Positions 17,501 through 25,034 of a stretch of DNA of 64,000 nt are shown one piece after another (the first letter of the stretch is position 1; every line of letters begins with the position of its first letter). Location: positions 1-64,000 of the forward strand of contig JAEUHH010000103.1 in assembly GCA_016795505.1 (NCBI GenBank). Direction: 5' to 3'. Made by a program: the position numbers and the translations under genes. The notes beneath the pieces are model-generated. The model did no database searches. It had not been told where the DNA came from and worked only from the letters and a program-made list of their open reading frames with translations. This DNA is from Verrucomicrobiales bacterium (GTDB taxonomy: Bacteria > Verrucomicrobiota > Verrucomicrobiia > Verrucomicrobiales > DEV007).

Positions 17501-18455
17501 CATCGTCGAGATGGACACCCCCGGCATCACGGTCACCCACCGCTGCCGTTTCATGGGCCTGCGCGCTTTGTATAATGGCGTCGTCACGTTCCAGGACGTC
17601 CGCGTGCCGCGGGAGAACCTCATCGCCGGAGAGGGCAGGGGACTGAAGGTCGCCCTCACCACGCTGAATACCGGCCGCATCACCCTGCCTGCCGCCTGCG
17701 CGGGCATGGCGCGGCAGTGCCTCGAATGGTGCACCGACTGGGCTGCCAAACGCGTCCAGTGGGGCCAGCCCATCGGGAAGCACGAGGCCATCGCCGACAA
17801 GCTGCGCCGGATGGAGCGGAACACCCGCGCCATCGAGGCCATGGTGCGCTACGTCTCCGCCCTGGTCGATCAGGACAAGAACGCCGACATCCGCATCGAG
17901 GCCGCCATGGCCAAGCTCTGGGGCACCGAGAAGGCGTGGGAAATCGTCAACGACACCATGCAGATCCGCGGCGGCCGCGGCTACGAGACCGGCCCATCGC
18001 TGGCGGCCCGAGGTGAGCCGAACATCCCCGTTGAGCGGATGATGCGCGACTGCCGGATCAACACCATTTTCGAGGGCTCCAGCGAGATCATGCGCCTCTT
18101 CATCGCCCGCGAGGCCCTCGACCCGCACCTCAAGATCGGCGGCCCGGTGCTGAACACCACCCTGCCCACCGAGGTCCGCCTCAAAGCCGCCCTGAACGCC
18201 GCTTGGCGCTACGCCCTCTGGTATCCGCGCCTCTGGATCCCGTATCTCACCGCCGGCAACGCCGACGTGCCCAAAGAGCAGCGCGCCGAAGTCCGCCGCA
18301 TCCGCAATGCCTCGCGACGCCTCGCCCGGCGCCTGTTCCACGCCATGCTCCGCCACGGTCCGAAGCTCGACAAGCGGCAGGTGCTGCTGGGGAGATTCGT
18401 GGATGAAGGGGCGGAGTTGCTGGCGCGGGCGGTGGTGGTGGGTGAGAGGCAGTAG
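14514..18455 (+). CDS. Fused FadB/FadJ-type enoyl-CoA hydratase/3-hydroxyacyl-CoA dehydrogenase and acyl-CoA dehydrogenase
   Basis: One open frame of 1313 residues. Residues ~1-190 are an enoyl-CoA hydratase (IAGADIKALA, GACLGGGLELALACD). Residues ~304-480 are the NAD-binding part of 3-hydroxyacyl-CoA dehydrogenase (VIGAGVMGAGIAQWL), followed by its C-terminal domains (DSPGFLVNRILMPY) to ~690. Residues ~691-748 are a linker translated from a 22-bp repeat pair and intergenic-like DNA. Residues 749-1313 form a complete acyl-CoA dehydrogenase beginning MNTPPPDD, with FALTEPDVGSDPAKMST, WCTNVVKAG and the catalytic-glutamate region NTIFEGSSEIMRLF. Together they give three of the four beta-oxidation steps. 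Usually these are two proteins, so the fusion probably came from loss of the first stop codon, or reflects a sequence error. Internal initiation at 16758 remains possible. Confidence 0.85.
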   Translation: MPHLTTAHRPDGLVIVTFDAPDSPANIFDAATLAELEAVVDALAADAQVRGIIFTSAKAGIFIAGADIKALAQAEGTALRQSVETGQRLFQKIADLRVPTAAAIHGACLGGGLELALACDWRVASPDHATRIGLPETQLGILPAWGGSTRLPRLIGLPKALDLILAGKQLAPKLAKKLGVIDDLAPRERLIDRCAQFLATGKARRPRHALSNNRLAAAIVRDVSESRVVKKTRGNYPAVEAALDVVTQSVSRSLPDSLAAERDTVIRLANTPEAEQLIRVFLLQEHAKKAQHAPGIAAAPIHRTAVIGAGVMGAGIAQWLSSREIPVLLQDIDPARVAAGMNAIAKVYAGGVKRHLFTAGEARRLADHVMPSADRVPLTGVDLVIEAAVERLDVKKKIFADLCARSRPDTVLATNTSALPIAELSRAEGITHPERIVGLHFFNPVHLMRLVEIVVIPDTSEETIATALAFVRRIGKLPVVVKDSPGFLVNRILMPYLIEAGRLFDQGVNPQEIDAAMLDFGMPMGPIRLLDEVGLDVALHVAETMIDAFGERFAVPATLQKLVEAGHTGRKSGRGFYVYHGEKTTPNPEALALRWGRDVPSIDRAALAERLALLMTNESFRVLEEKVAESADDIDFAMILGTGYAPFRGGPMTWAQRTGLGKVKTRLESLAATDGQAYAPAASLVEAARVSDQTLLPRRSNPVSSEWGNGGSPGAPASSGPPTSPETKDDAGRLLALPAVHATTPQAAMNTPPPDDSPTPSVIDTSKMSTGERAALELAESSRVAAGPRNSFAGSLFMGNPDFSLLFPFPEQSPEDKAEGDAFLAKLETFLQEKVDPDAIDATGEIPDDVIQGLAELGAFGIKIPKEYGGLGLSQTNYSRAAMVLGRYCGNLTALLSAHQSIGVPQPLLVFGTPEQKAKFLPRCAKGEISAFALTEPDVGSDPAKMSTTARLSDHGTEYILNGEKLWCTNVVKAGVIVVMAKMPESTEGRPKISAFIVEMDTPGITVTHRCRFMGLRALYNGVVTFQDVRVPRENLIAGEGRGLKVALTTLNTGRITLPAACAGMARQCLEWCTDWAAKRVQWGQPIGKHEAIADKLRRMERNTRAIEAMVRYVSALVDQDKNADIRIEAAMAKLWGTEKAWEIVNDTMQIRGGRGYETGPSLAARGEPNIPVERMMRDCRINTIFEGSSEIMRLFIAREALDPHLKIGGPVLNTTLPTEVRLKAALNAAWRYALWYPRLWIPYLTAGNADVPKEQRAEVRRIRNASRRLARRLFHAMLRHGPKLDKRQVLLGRFVDEGAELLARAVVVGERQ
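16585..16628. repeat. 22-bp repeat family, locus D (two tandem units, in frame)
   Basis: Units at 16585-16606 and 16607-16628 are followed by GAA. They are translated within the linker between the two halves of the beta-oxidation fusion (SDQTLLPRRSNPVSSE). Confidence 0.8.
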
Positions 18456-18477
18456 AAACCACCCTGCTCCCATGTGG

Positions 18478-18496
18478 CACGGGCATCCTGCCCGTG
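18478..18496. repeat. Short perfect palindrome after the fusion gene
   Basis: CACGGGCA and TGCCCGTG flank TCC, giving an 8-bp perfect stem 22 bp after the stop codon. There is no T-run, so it is not a classical terminator. It may be a REP-like or attenuating hairpin. Confidence 0.45.
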
Positions 18497-18630
18497 ATTG
18501 AGGCGTCCCGTAGCCGCCGTCACCAAAGCGCAAACCGTAGCCGCCGTCGCCAGGCCGGTGGCCGATAGCCCGTGCCGCATTTCTTTGCCCACCTACGACA
18601 CAAAACACATTCCCCTCGCCAAAGCAGCAG

Positions 18631-20243
18631 AAAACTGTTCTAAAGAACAGTTTTCATGCCCTCCATCTACCGACCTCGCCGACCCCGCGCCTCGCCCCTC
18701 TGGCAGATCGTCCACCACGCCTGGGCCGAGTTCGAGTCCGGCTACGAGCGCCGCCACCGTCCCATCCACGGACCCCTGCGGCCCGACACCGTCGAGGTCG
18801 TCCGCCAGTTCTACCGCTGCGGCGATCTCGCCGCCGGCTTCAACCGCCTCCAGTGTCCCGAGTGCGGCCACGAAAAGCTCCTCGCCTTCACCTGCAAGAC
18901 CCGCCACTTCTGCCCCAGTTGCCATCAGAGGAAAGTCCGCGCTGTCGGCGATTGGATCGCCCGCGAGTTGTGCTTCGACGTGCCGCACCGGCAGTTCGTT
19001 TTTACCATGCCCAAACCCCTGCGCGGCATCTTCCGCAAACGGCGCAAACTCCTCGACCACCTTTTCCGCATCAGCCTCGAGAGCCTGCGCGACTGGATGC
19101 GTGCCCGGCTCGATTTGCCCGAGGGCCGGCTTGCCGCCGTCGCTTCCGTGCAGACCTTCGGCGACTACCTGAATTTCCACCCTCATCTCCACGTCCTCAC
19201 CGCCTGCGGCCTCGTCGATCGCGCAGGTCGCTTCCATCTCCTGCCCGTCGAATCCATCGAGCCACTCGCCGAACTCTTCCGCCACCGCTTCATCGCCGCG
19301 CTCCACCACGAAAAGCTCATCAGCGAAAAGAAAGCCCGCCAGCTTCTCGCCTGGACCCACAGCGGCTTCAGCCTCGACGCCGGAGAAAAACCCGTCGCCT
19401 CCCACGATGTCGAGGGCCGCCGGAGATTGGCCGAATATCTCCTGCGCGCCCCGTTCTCGCTCGAAAAAATCACCTGGAACCCCACCGCCGAAAAAGTCGT
19501 ATACCGCTCCAAGCGCAGTTGGCACACCAAGAAAAACTACCAGGTCTTCACCGCGCCCGACTTCCTCGCCGCCCTCGTCGAACACATCCCGCCCAAGAGC
19601 CAGCACACCGTTCGTTACTACGGCCTCTACTCCAACAAAAGCCGTGGACTCGGCGCCAAGGCCGGCCGGCCTCGCCCAGTCATGCCGCCCGCGGAACCGG
19701 AACGCCGCCTGGCATTGCCGGCCGCCACCGCGCCCACCCTGTTCGTCCTGCCGCCACCTGAACCAAAAAGCGCCCGCGCCCTCAGGCCCCTGTGGCGCGA
19801 CCTCATCAGGAAAGTATGGGGCGAGGACCCGCTCATCTGCCCCTGTTGCCGGGGAACGATGAAAAATGTCGGCACGATGATCCGGCGAAGCGAAGTAGAA
19901 TTTTTCCTGAGACTCCATGGCTTGTGGGAAGGAATCATCGCCCTGCCACCACCCCCATGTCCTCCGTTCGACATCGAGACCATGGAGCCGCTCGACGTGC
20001 CGCCCCAGTGGGGCTGGAGCGACGACATCGAGCCACCGCCGCCCGACTGGTGGTTGGGCGACATGCCCGATCCCGCCTGGCAGGAACCCGAGTTCGATTT
20101 TGGAGACGGCCGCTCTCTGAGTCTCGAAACCTCTGATCCCTTTCCGCCGGACGAGGTGCCCGTCTTCCGCTGGGATTGAGGAGGCATGACAGCAGTTGAA
20201 AGACCCGGATCGTTTCGTTGAATTTGATCCGGGGCGGTTCCCC
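18631..20243 (+). mobile_element. IS91-family insertion sequence (approximate limits)
   Basis: The element is defined by its HUH transposase gene. The left limit is set at an 11-bp inverted repeat (AAAACTGTTCT/AGAACAGTTTT, 18631-18654) ending one base before the transposase ATG. The right limit is set after two hairpins at 20204-20233 (CCCGGATC/GATCCGGG) and 20230-20243 (GGGG/CCCC), which resemble the structured ori end of rolling-circle elements. True ends were not proven and no target duplication is expected for this family. The ~70-bp repeat array begins about 130 bp to the right. Confidence 0.6.
18656..20179 (+). CDS. IS91-family HUH transposase
   Basis: A 507-residue protein for rolling-circle transposition. 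The N-terminal zinc ribbon is visible at C67, C70, C80, C86 and C89 (CPECGHEK...TRHFCPSCHQRK). The HUH metal motif is FHPHLHV (H177, H179). The catalytic tyrosine region is VRYYGLYSNKSRG (Y321, Y322, Y325), typical of IS91/ISCR enzymes. A C-terminal CPCCRGTM cluster at ~395-402 adds a possible second zinc site. The frame is intact, so the enzyme may be active. It lies at the edge of the repeat-rich accessory region. Confidence 0.93.
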   Translation: MPSIYRPRRPRASPLWQIVHHAWAEFESGYERRHRPIHGPLRPDTVEVVRQFYRCGDLAAGFNRLQCPECGHEKLLAFTCKTRHFCPSCHQRKVRAVGDWIARELCFDVPHRQFVFTMPKPLRGIFRKRRKLLDHLFRISLESLRDWMRARLDLPEGRLAAVASVQTFGDYLNFHPHLHVLTACGLVDRAGRFHLLPVESIEPLAELFRHRFIAALHHEKLISEKKARQLLAWTHSGFSLDAGEKPVASHDVEGRRRLAEYLLRAPFSLEKITWNPTAEKVVYRSKRSWHTKKNYQVFTAPDFLAALVEHIPPKSQHTVRYYGLYSNKSRGLGAKAGRPRPVMPPAEPERRLALPAATAPTLFVLPPPEPKSARALRPLWRDLIRKVWGEDPLICPCCRGTMKNVGTMIRRSEVEFFLRLHGLWEGIIALPPPPCPPFDIETMEPLDVPPQWGWSDDIEPPPPDWWLGDMPDPAWQEPEFDFGDGRSLSLETSDPFPPDEVPVFRWD

Positions 20244-20345
20244 GTGTCCAAACTTCACGAAAAAGGACCATTTCCCTTCCGCAAATCAGTCAATCTGAGA
20301 AAACCGGTTGACCAAGGCACCGAATTCAGTCCAAAATGGCTCGAA
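20180..20345. other. Transposase 3' flank with hairpins
   Basis: This stretch holds the two hairpins at 20204-20243 described under the IS and, from 20323, a 53-bp block that recurs at 31360-31412. An open frame from 20196 runs into the beta-propeller gene, but its first ~110 codons are translated from this flank and the repeats. Confidence 0.45.
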
Positions 20346-20531
20346 ATGAGCCCCATTTTACCCTTCCTCCCCCTGAACCCCCTCCAACCCGGCCCCAAGG
20401 TCGGCGAGGGAACGGAGGGGTTGAAAAAGCGATTTCCTAGCAGTTTACCCTTCCTCCCCCTGAACCCCCTCCAACCCGGCCCCAAGGTCGGCGAGGGAAC
20501 GGAGGGGTTGAAAAAGCGATTTCCTAGCAGT
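20323..20531 (+). repeat. ~70-bp repeat, locus 1: 53-bp block plus two copies
   Basis: A 53-bp block (20323-20375) contains the hairpin AAAATGGCTC-GAAAT-GAGCCCCATTTT. It is followed by full repeats at 20376-20444 and 20463-20531, with an 18-bp spacer that repeats the end of the block. Each copy starts (G)AACCCCCTCC, has an outer stem with GGAGGGGTT and an inner CCGGCC/GGTCGG stem, and ends GATTTCCTAGCAGT. Confidence 0.95.
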
Positions 20532-23189
20532 AATTCTGCCTGCATTCCCATCTCCATTTTCCGCCGCATCCTCCCGTCCTCGCGTTGTCTGCTTTCGCTG
20601 CTCTGTGCGCTGATAGCCACGGGATCATACGGCGCGGATGCTCCTCCCGCAGCGATCAAAACCAACTGGCAGCAGGCAGGTTGGGGCGGTGGCGGGTTTT
20701 ATTTTTCCGCCGTCTATCACCCGACGCAGGACGGTGTGATCTACATGGCCGGGGATGTGAATGGTGTTTACAAAACGGAGGACCACGGGAAGCACTGGCG
20801 CATCATCAACAATGGTATCGCCTCGTATGCGGTTTATTCGCTCGCGGTGAGCCAGAGCGAGCCGCAGACGGTCTTCGCTGCGACGGAAGATGGGCTGTCC
20901 AAAAGCACGGATGCGGGTGAGCACTGGCGCACGCTGCCGCAGACGGGGCGCAAGGAACTGCGCATCACGGGGGAGCGAAAGCTCAGCATCCGTGCCATCG
21001 CGGTGGACCCGAGCGACGCGCGCATCGTGTATGCCGCCAGTCCGTCTGGCAAAGTTTACAAGAGCAGCGATGGCGGCGAAACCTGGGCGGTGTCCTATGA
21101 AACGAAACCGGTGGCAGAAGAAGGCGGTGCCCTGCGGGTTCAGTTCGGCAAGATCAATGGCGAATACTACGGTGATCTGGCATTGCCGGTGGCGACCCCT
21201 GCTGGGGTGAATGCCGCCGATTGCAACGGCATCGGATTTTCGGTGAAGGGCGATGGTTCGCTGCCCAAGGATTGCTTTTTGGTGCTCAAGACGAGCGGGG
21301 GCACTGCCTTTCGCAGCAAGAACCTGAACGCTATGTTCAAAGAAACGGCGTGGAATGAGGTGCGACTGAAGGCTGAGGATTTCGCCGTCGATTCAGATTA
21401 CCTGAAGAAACATCCCGAAGCCGCGTCCGCCACGTTCAGCGACAAGAATTGGCCGGACGTTACTCGCTTGGACATTGCCTGCTCGGGCAATCTGCCAAAT
21501 GAGGCGAGCGTGGGTTTGTTTGCGAAATTCTTCTTCACGGTAAACCAGGTCTCGTCGGCGAAAGACGGCACGGTGACGTTTCGCGACTTCGTTCAGGACC
21601 AGACAGCCCAGACCTTTGGCAATATCCATCTCGGAGCACCGCCCTCGGGAACGATTTACAGCGTGACGGTATCTGCTGCCAATCCATCGCATGTGATCGC
21701 AGCCACCCACGATTCGGGTCTTGTCTTGAGTCGCAATGCTGGCCGCACATGGACACGTCTCGCTACACCTGCCCGAGCTGCGAGCGCCACATTTGACCCA
21801 GCCAATCCCGACCTGATTTATGGAGCGTTCTTCAAGAACGGCGTGATGAAGTCCACCGACGGCGGGAAGCGATGGGACAAGCTATCGAAGGACATCTCAG
21901 AGAACGTCGAGGTGATCGAGGTGGCCGTGAGTCCTGGCAATCCGAGTGATCTCTACGCCATCGGTTCGGTCGATTACAATGGCGCGTGTTACGTCTCGAA
22001 CAACGGCGGCGAATCGTGGACGAAGTCCAACAAGATCAAAGTCGATACCAAGGCCAATCCCACGCTCGATGGCATCAGTGGCAGTATGGCAAGCATGAGT
22101 GCGGCGAGAAACATCACGCTCAATCCGCGCAATCCGAAAGAGATTTTCATCGCCGCCAACTGGCGTCCCTGCATGAGCCTTGACGGTGGCGTCACTTGGG
22201 CCGAGCGCGATGCTGGCACGGACATCTCCTGCATCACCGACATCCGTTTTCACCAAGGCAAAACCTATGTCACCGCCATGGATGAGGGCACGCTCGTTAG
22301 TGACAATGACGGTGGCCAGTGGCGGCAGCTCTGGCCACTCAAGCACACGCCCGGTCTGAGCGGTCACAACTGGCGAGTCGCGATCGACGAGGTCAATGGC
22401 TCCACCCGCATCATCAGCACGGTGACGCCTTGGTATAAAGTGCCGACCTGCGTGGTGCGGAGCGAAGATGGCGGCAAGACATTCCAGTCGGTTCAGACCG
22501 GTTTGCCCGACTATACCATCCGCCCCAACACCATGTGGGGACAAGGCCACCCACGCGCCCTCGCCGTCGATCCAAACAACCCTCAGATCATCTACCTGGG
22601 CATTGATGGTGATGCTGCGAATGGCAAATCTGGCGGCGGCCTTTTCAAATCCACCGACGGCGGCGCATCGTGGTCGCAACTTCCGAATCAGCCTGCCAGC
22701 CGCCGCATGTTTTTCGCTCTGGCCGTGGACCCGACTGATTCCAAGCGGCTGTTCTGGGGCGCGTGCGGCACTGGTGGCGGCGTTCACCGCAGCGAGGACG
22801 GAGGCAACTCCTGGCAACAGGTCTTCCCAACGGAAAGCTTCATCTGGAACCTGCACATCACGACCGATGGCACCATCTACTGCTCCGGTCAGCATCTCTG
22901 GCGCAGCAGCGATCACGGCACGACATGGACACAAGTGACCCGCTTTGCCGAGAAACGATCCATCGTCGGCATCGAAGTGCATCCCACTGACCCAAAAACG
23001 ATGTGGATCTCCGCCACGACCTGGAACACCAAGCCCGACGGTGCCATCTATAAAACCACCGACGGCGGCACCACCTGGCAAAACATCACCGGGAACATCC
23101 CGTATGTAAAACCGATCCTCCTGCGCTTCAATCCAGCTACCAGCGAGCTATGGGCCGGCGGCGTCGGTTTATACAAAACGAAGCAGTAA
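20346..23189 (+). CDS. Exported Asp-box beta-propeller protein (sialidase/sortilin-like fold), 5' end rebuilt by repeats
   Basis: The recognisable protein starts only at 20532. A signal-like stretch (CLLSLLCALIATGSYGADA) leads into ~850 residues with about twelve Asp-box motifs (SSDGGETW, STDGGKRW, SNNGGESW, SLDGGVTW, STDGGASW, SEDGGNSW, TTDGGTTW). These fit two beta-propellers, as in VPS10/sortilin or GH74-type proteins. No ATG lies between the repeat and the signal, so any start must fall inside the repeats (20196 or 20346) or be a rare codon at about 20540. I infer that the native 5' end was removed where the repeat joins. No catalytic residues were assigned, so a specific glycosidase activity is not claimed. 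Confidence 0.7.
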   Translation: MSPILPFLPLNPLQPGPKVGEGTEGLKKRFPSSLPFLPLNPLQPGPKVGEGTEGLKKRFPSSNSACIPISIFRRILPSSRCLLSLLCALIATGSYGADAPPAAIKTNWQQAGWGGGGFYFSAVYHPTQDGVIYMAGDVNGVYKTEDHGKHWRIINNGIASYAVYSLAVSQSEPQTVFAATEDGLSKSTDAGEHWRTLPQTGRKELRITGERKLSIRAIAVDPSDARIVYAASPSGKVYKSSDGGETWAVSYETKPVAEEGGALRVQFGKINGEYYGDLALPVATPAGVNAADCNGIGFSVKGDGSLPKDCFLVLKTSGGTAFRSKNLNAMFKETAWNEVRLKAEDFAVDSDYLKKHPEAASATFSDKNWPDVTRLDIACSGNLPNEASVGLFAKFFFTVNQVSSAKDGTVTFRDFVQDQTAQTFGNIHLGAPPSGTIYSVTVSAANPSHVIAATHDSGLVLSRNAGRTWTRLATPARAASATFDPANPDLIYGAFFKNGVMKSTDGGKRWDKLSKDISENVEVIEVAVSPGNPSDLYAIGSVDYNGACYVSNNGGESWTKSNKIKVDTKANPTLDGISGSMASMSAARNITLNPRNPKEIFIAANWRPCMSLDGGVTWAERDAGTDISCITDIRFHQGKTYVTAMDEGTLVSDNDGGQWRQLWPLKHTPGLSGHNWRVAIDEVNGSTRIISTVTPWYKVPTCVVRSEDGGKTFQSVQTGLPDYTIRPNTMWGQGHPRALAVDPNNPQIIYLGIDGDAANGKSGGGLFKSTDGGASWSQLPNQPASRRMFFALAVDPTDSKRLFWGACGTGGGVHRSEDGGNSWQQVFPTESFIWNLHITTDGTIYCSGQHLWRSSDHGTTWTQVTRFAEKRSIVGIEVHPTDPKTMWISATTWNTKPDGAIYKTTDGGTTWQNITGNIPYVKPILLRFNPATSELWAGGVGLYKTKQ

Positions 23190-23319
23190 ACAGGTAAGGA
23201 AAGCAATTTAACGGTCATCGCACCTACGCTCATTATGCGTTGAGTCGTAGCTTCACCGCGCCACCGGAAGTTTGGAAACGTTATGGGCGTTTGGTCGCTG
23301 CTACTACAGCATTCAAACC

Positions 23320-23379
23320 ATGTCCCCAATCACCCGCCGCGCCGCCTTCACCTCCGCAGGACTCGCCATGCTTGGCTGA
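23320..23379 (+). pseudogene. Truncated start of a Tat-exported protein (19 codons)
   Basis: ATG at 23320 opens MSPITRRAAFTSAGLAMLG, a twin-arginine signal start typical of DUF1501, Gfo/Idh/MocA or sulfatase-type proteins in PVC bacteria. The next codon is TGA at the join to the repeat (23379). This is the 5' remnant of a gene cut by the repeat. It sits about 130 bp after the propeller gene, in the position of a second operon gene. Confidence 0.6.
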
Positions 23380-23546
23380 ACCCCCTCCAACCCGGCCCCA
23401 AGGTCGGCGAGGGAACGGAGGGGTTGAAAAAGCGATTTCCTAGCAGTAGTTTGAAAAAGCGATTTCCTAGCAGTCTGAACCCCCTCCAACCCGGCCCCAA
23501 GGTCGGCGAGGGAACGGAGGGGTTGAAAAAGCGATTTCCTAGCAGT
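23379..23546 (+). repeat. ~70-bp repeat, locus 2: full, partial, full copies
   Basis: Full copies at 23379-23447 and 23478-23546 flank a partial copy at 23451-23474 that contains only the 3' end (TTGAAAAAGCGATTTCC to CAGT). Confidence 0.95.
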
Positions 23547-23637
23547 AATATGGAATCTCGCAGGTAAGAGAATCCGGGCCGGGCGCGTCAGAAAAGGAAA
23601 GGAACACAGTTCCAGAATTCATCCCAACAACGACAAC

Positions 23638-24138
23638 ATGAGCACACCAGCATCGATTCAGTCCACAAGCCGTAATTTCATCCAACCCCAACTCATTGAA
23701 AAGGTGGGTATTCATTCCACACGATTTGGTCTGGTGCTTGTCTTGATCTGGATTGGAGGAATGAAGTTCACATCCTATGAGGCCGAAGGCATCAAGCCAT
23801 TCGTGGAAAACAGTCCATTGATGTCCTTCGTTTATCAATTTCTAAGTGTAAGGAGCTTCTCCGCCTTCCTTGGCGTAACCGAGATCGTGATTGGTTTGAT
23901 GATCGCTTCCCGGCACTTTACTCCAAAGACCTCGGCTGCGGGAAGCCTCCTCGCAACTGGCATGTTTCTCACGACAATGACCTTCATGCTCTCTACGCCG
24001 GGAATATTTGAGCCCTCTGAAGGTGGTTTTCCGGCGATCTCGATAACGGGCCAGTTTCTGCTCAAAGATCTGGTTTTGCTAGGTGCTTCCATCCTGACGT
24101 GCGGCGAAGCCCTGATAAATAGAAAGCAGTATCGCTGA
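23638..24138 (+). CDS. DUF417 family membrane protein (YkgB/RclC-like)
   Basis: A 166-residue protein with four hydrophobic segments (FGLVLVLIWIGGMKF, FLGVTEIVIGLMIA, GSLLATGMFLTTMTFML, LLKDLVLLGASILTC). The motifs WIGGMKFTSYEAEGIKPFVENSPLMSF and FPAISITGQFLLKD are characteristic of DUF417, the family of E. coli RclC, an inner-membrane protein of the reactive chlorine response. Base composition is visibly less GC-rich than the core genes of the window. The gene is complete and lies between two repeat loci, so it probably arrived with that segment. Confidence 0.8.
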   Translation: MSTPASIQSTSRNFIQPQLIEKVGIHSTRFGLVLVLIWIGGMKFTSYEAEGIKPFVENSPLMSFVYQFLSVRSFSAFLGVTEIVIGLMIASRHFTPKTSAAGSLLATGMFLTTMTFMLSTPGIFEPSEGGFPAISITGQFLLKDLVLLGASILTCGEALINRKQYR

Positions 24139-24470
24139 GTGATTCCCTGACCGAAACACTAACATCACACTGGCACATAACTACGAAAAGACAGAAGTTT
24201 TGCCTTCCGTTTGCGAAGGCTTCGGTCGGTATGCAAATGCCGAAATCGATAAGCGTTGGCTGGTGCGTGGATCGCTGTCATGGCCTCGGATCCCGTTGCG
24301 CTGGAGAGTTCGAATGAACCGTGCAATCCGATGAGTCGGACTAATCCTCCTCTGGTGCCATTAGCATTTCGGGTTCGATAAGATACTAGGAATTTATCCA
24401 AAGAAAATAAGGCACTCTCATTTCTGTCAGTCAGACATCGGGACAAAAACACGTAGATATAAGTATACCA
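24139..24470. other. Intergenic stretch before trpG-like gene
   Basis: 332 bp of moderately AT-rich sequence. No RNA gene, repeat or convincing ORF is seen. The promoter of the amidotransferase gene should lie near its 3' end, where AT-rich sequence (TATAAGTATACC) ends just before the ATG. Confidence 0.35.
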
Positions 24471-25034
24471 ATGTTGCTCATTATTGATAATTACGATTCC
24501 TTCACCTACAATCTCGTCCAGTATTTTGGCGAACTCGGTGCTGAGATGAAGATCGTGCGCAATGACGCAATCACCGTGGAGCAGGTGAGAGAACTCAAGG
24601 CCGATCGGATTTGCATCTCTCCCGGCCCATGCACACCCTATGAAGCGGGCATTTCCTGTAACGTGATCGAGAAGCTAGGGGCCCACACCCCCATTTTGGG
24701 AGTTTGCCTCGGCCACCAAGCGATTGGGCAGGTTTATGGTGGAGAGGTGGTGCGTGGCGCACATCCAATGCATGGGAAAAGCTCGCCTATTCTCCACAAA
24801 GGCAAAGGCGTTTTCACCGGTCTACCGAGTCCGTTTGAGGCGACACGATATCACTCGCTAATTGTGAACCGCCAGTCTCTCCCGGACTGCTTGGAGGTCA
24901 CCGCGTGGACGGACGATAACGTGATTATGGGCCTCCGGCACAAGGAGCATCCGGTCCATGGCGTTCAGTTCCATCCGGAGTCGATCCTGACGGAGGATGG
25001 GAAACGGATACTTGAGAACTTTCTTCGAATGTAA
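24471..25034 (+). CDS. trpG/pabA: Glutamine amidotransferase, anthranilate/aminodeoxychorismate synthase component II
   Basis: A complete 187-residue class I glutamine amidotransferase. It would hydrolyse glutamine and pass ammonia to TrpE or PabB to make anthranilate or aminodeoxychorismate. Visible motifs: N-terminal [22 protein letters not shown], the [12 protein letters not shown] oxyanion region, the catalytic cysteine in [10 protein letters not shown], and the His-Glu pair in VQFHPESIL. No component I gene is adjacent. It lies in a segment between repeat loci with lower GC than the chromosome around it, so it may be an extra copy acquired horizontally. Confidence 0.9.
   Translation: MLLIIDNYDSFTYNLVQYFGELGAEMKIVRNDAITVEQVRELKADRICISPGPCTPYEAGISCNVIEKLGAHTPILGVCLGHQAIGQVYGGEVVRGAHPMHGKSSPILHKGKGVFTGLPSPFEATRYHSLIVNRQSLPDCLEVTAWTDDNVIMGLRHKEHPVHGVQFHPESILTEDGKRILENFLRM

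Noticed and set aside
14430-18608. Long - strand ORFs over the beta-oxidation genes
   Set aside because: They are G/A/D/H-rich mirror frames of high-GC coding sequence with no family motifs.
24240-24340. tRNA-like GTTCGAAT stretch
   Set aside because: GAGAGTTCGAATGAAC lacks a matching T-stem and no acceptor or anticodon arm can be built around it.
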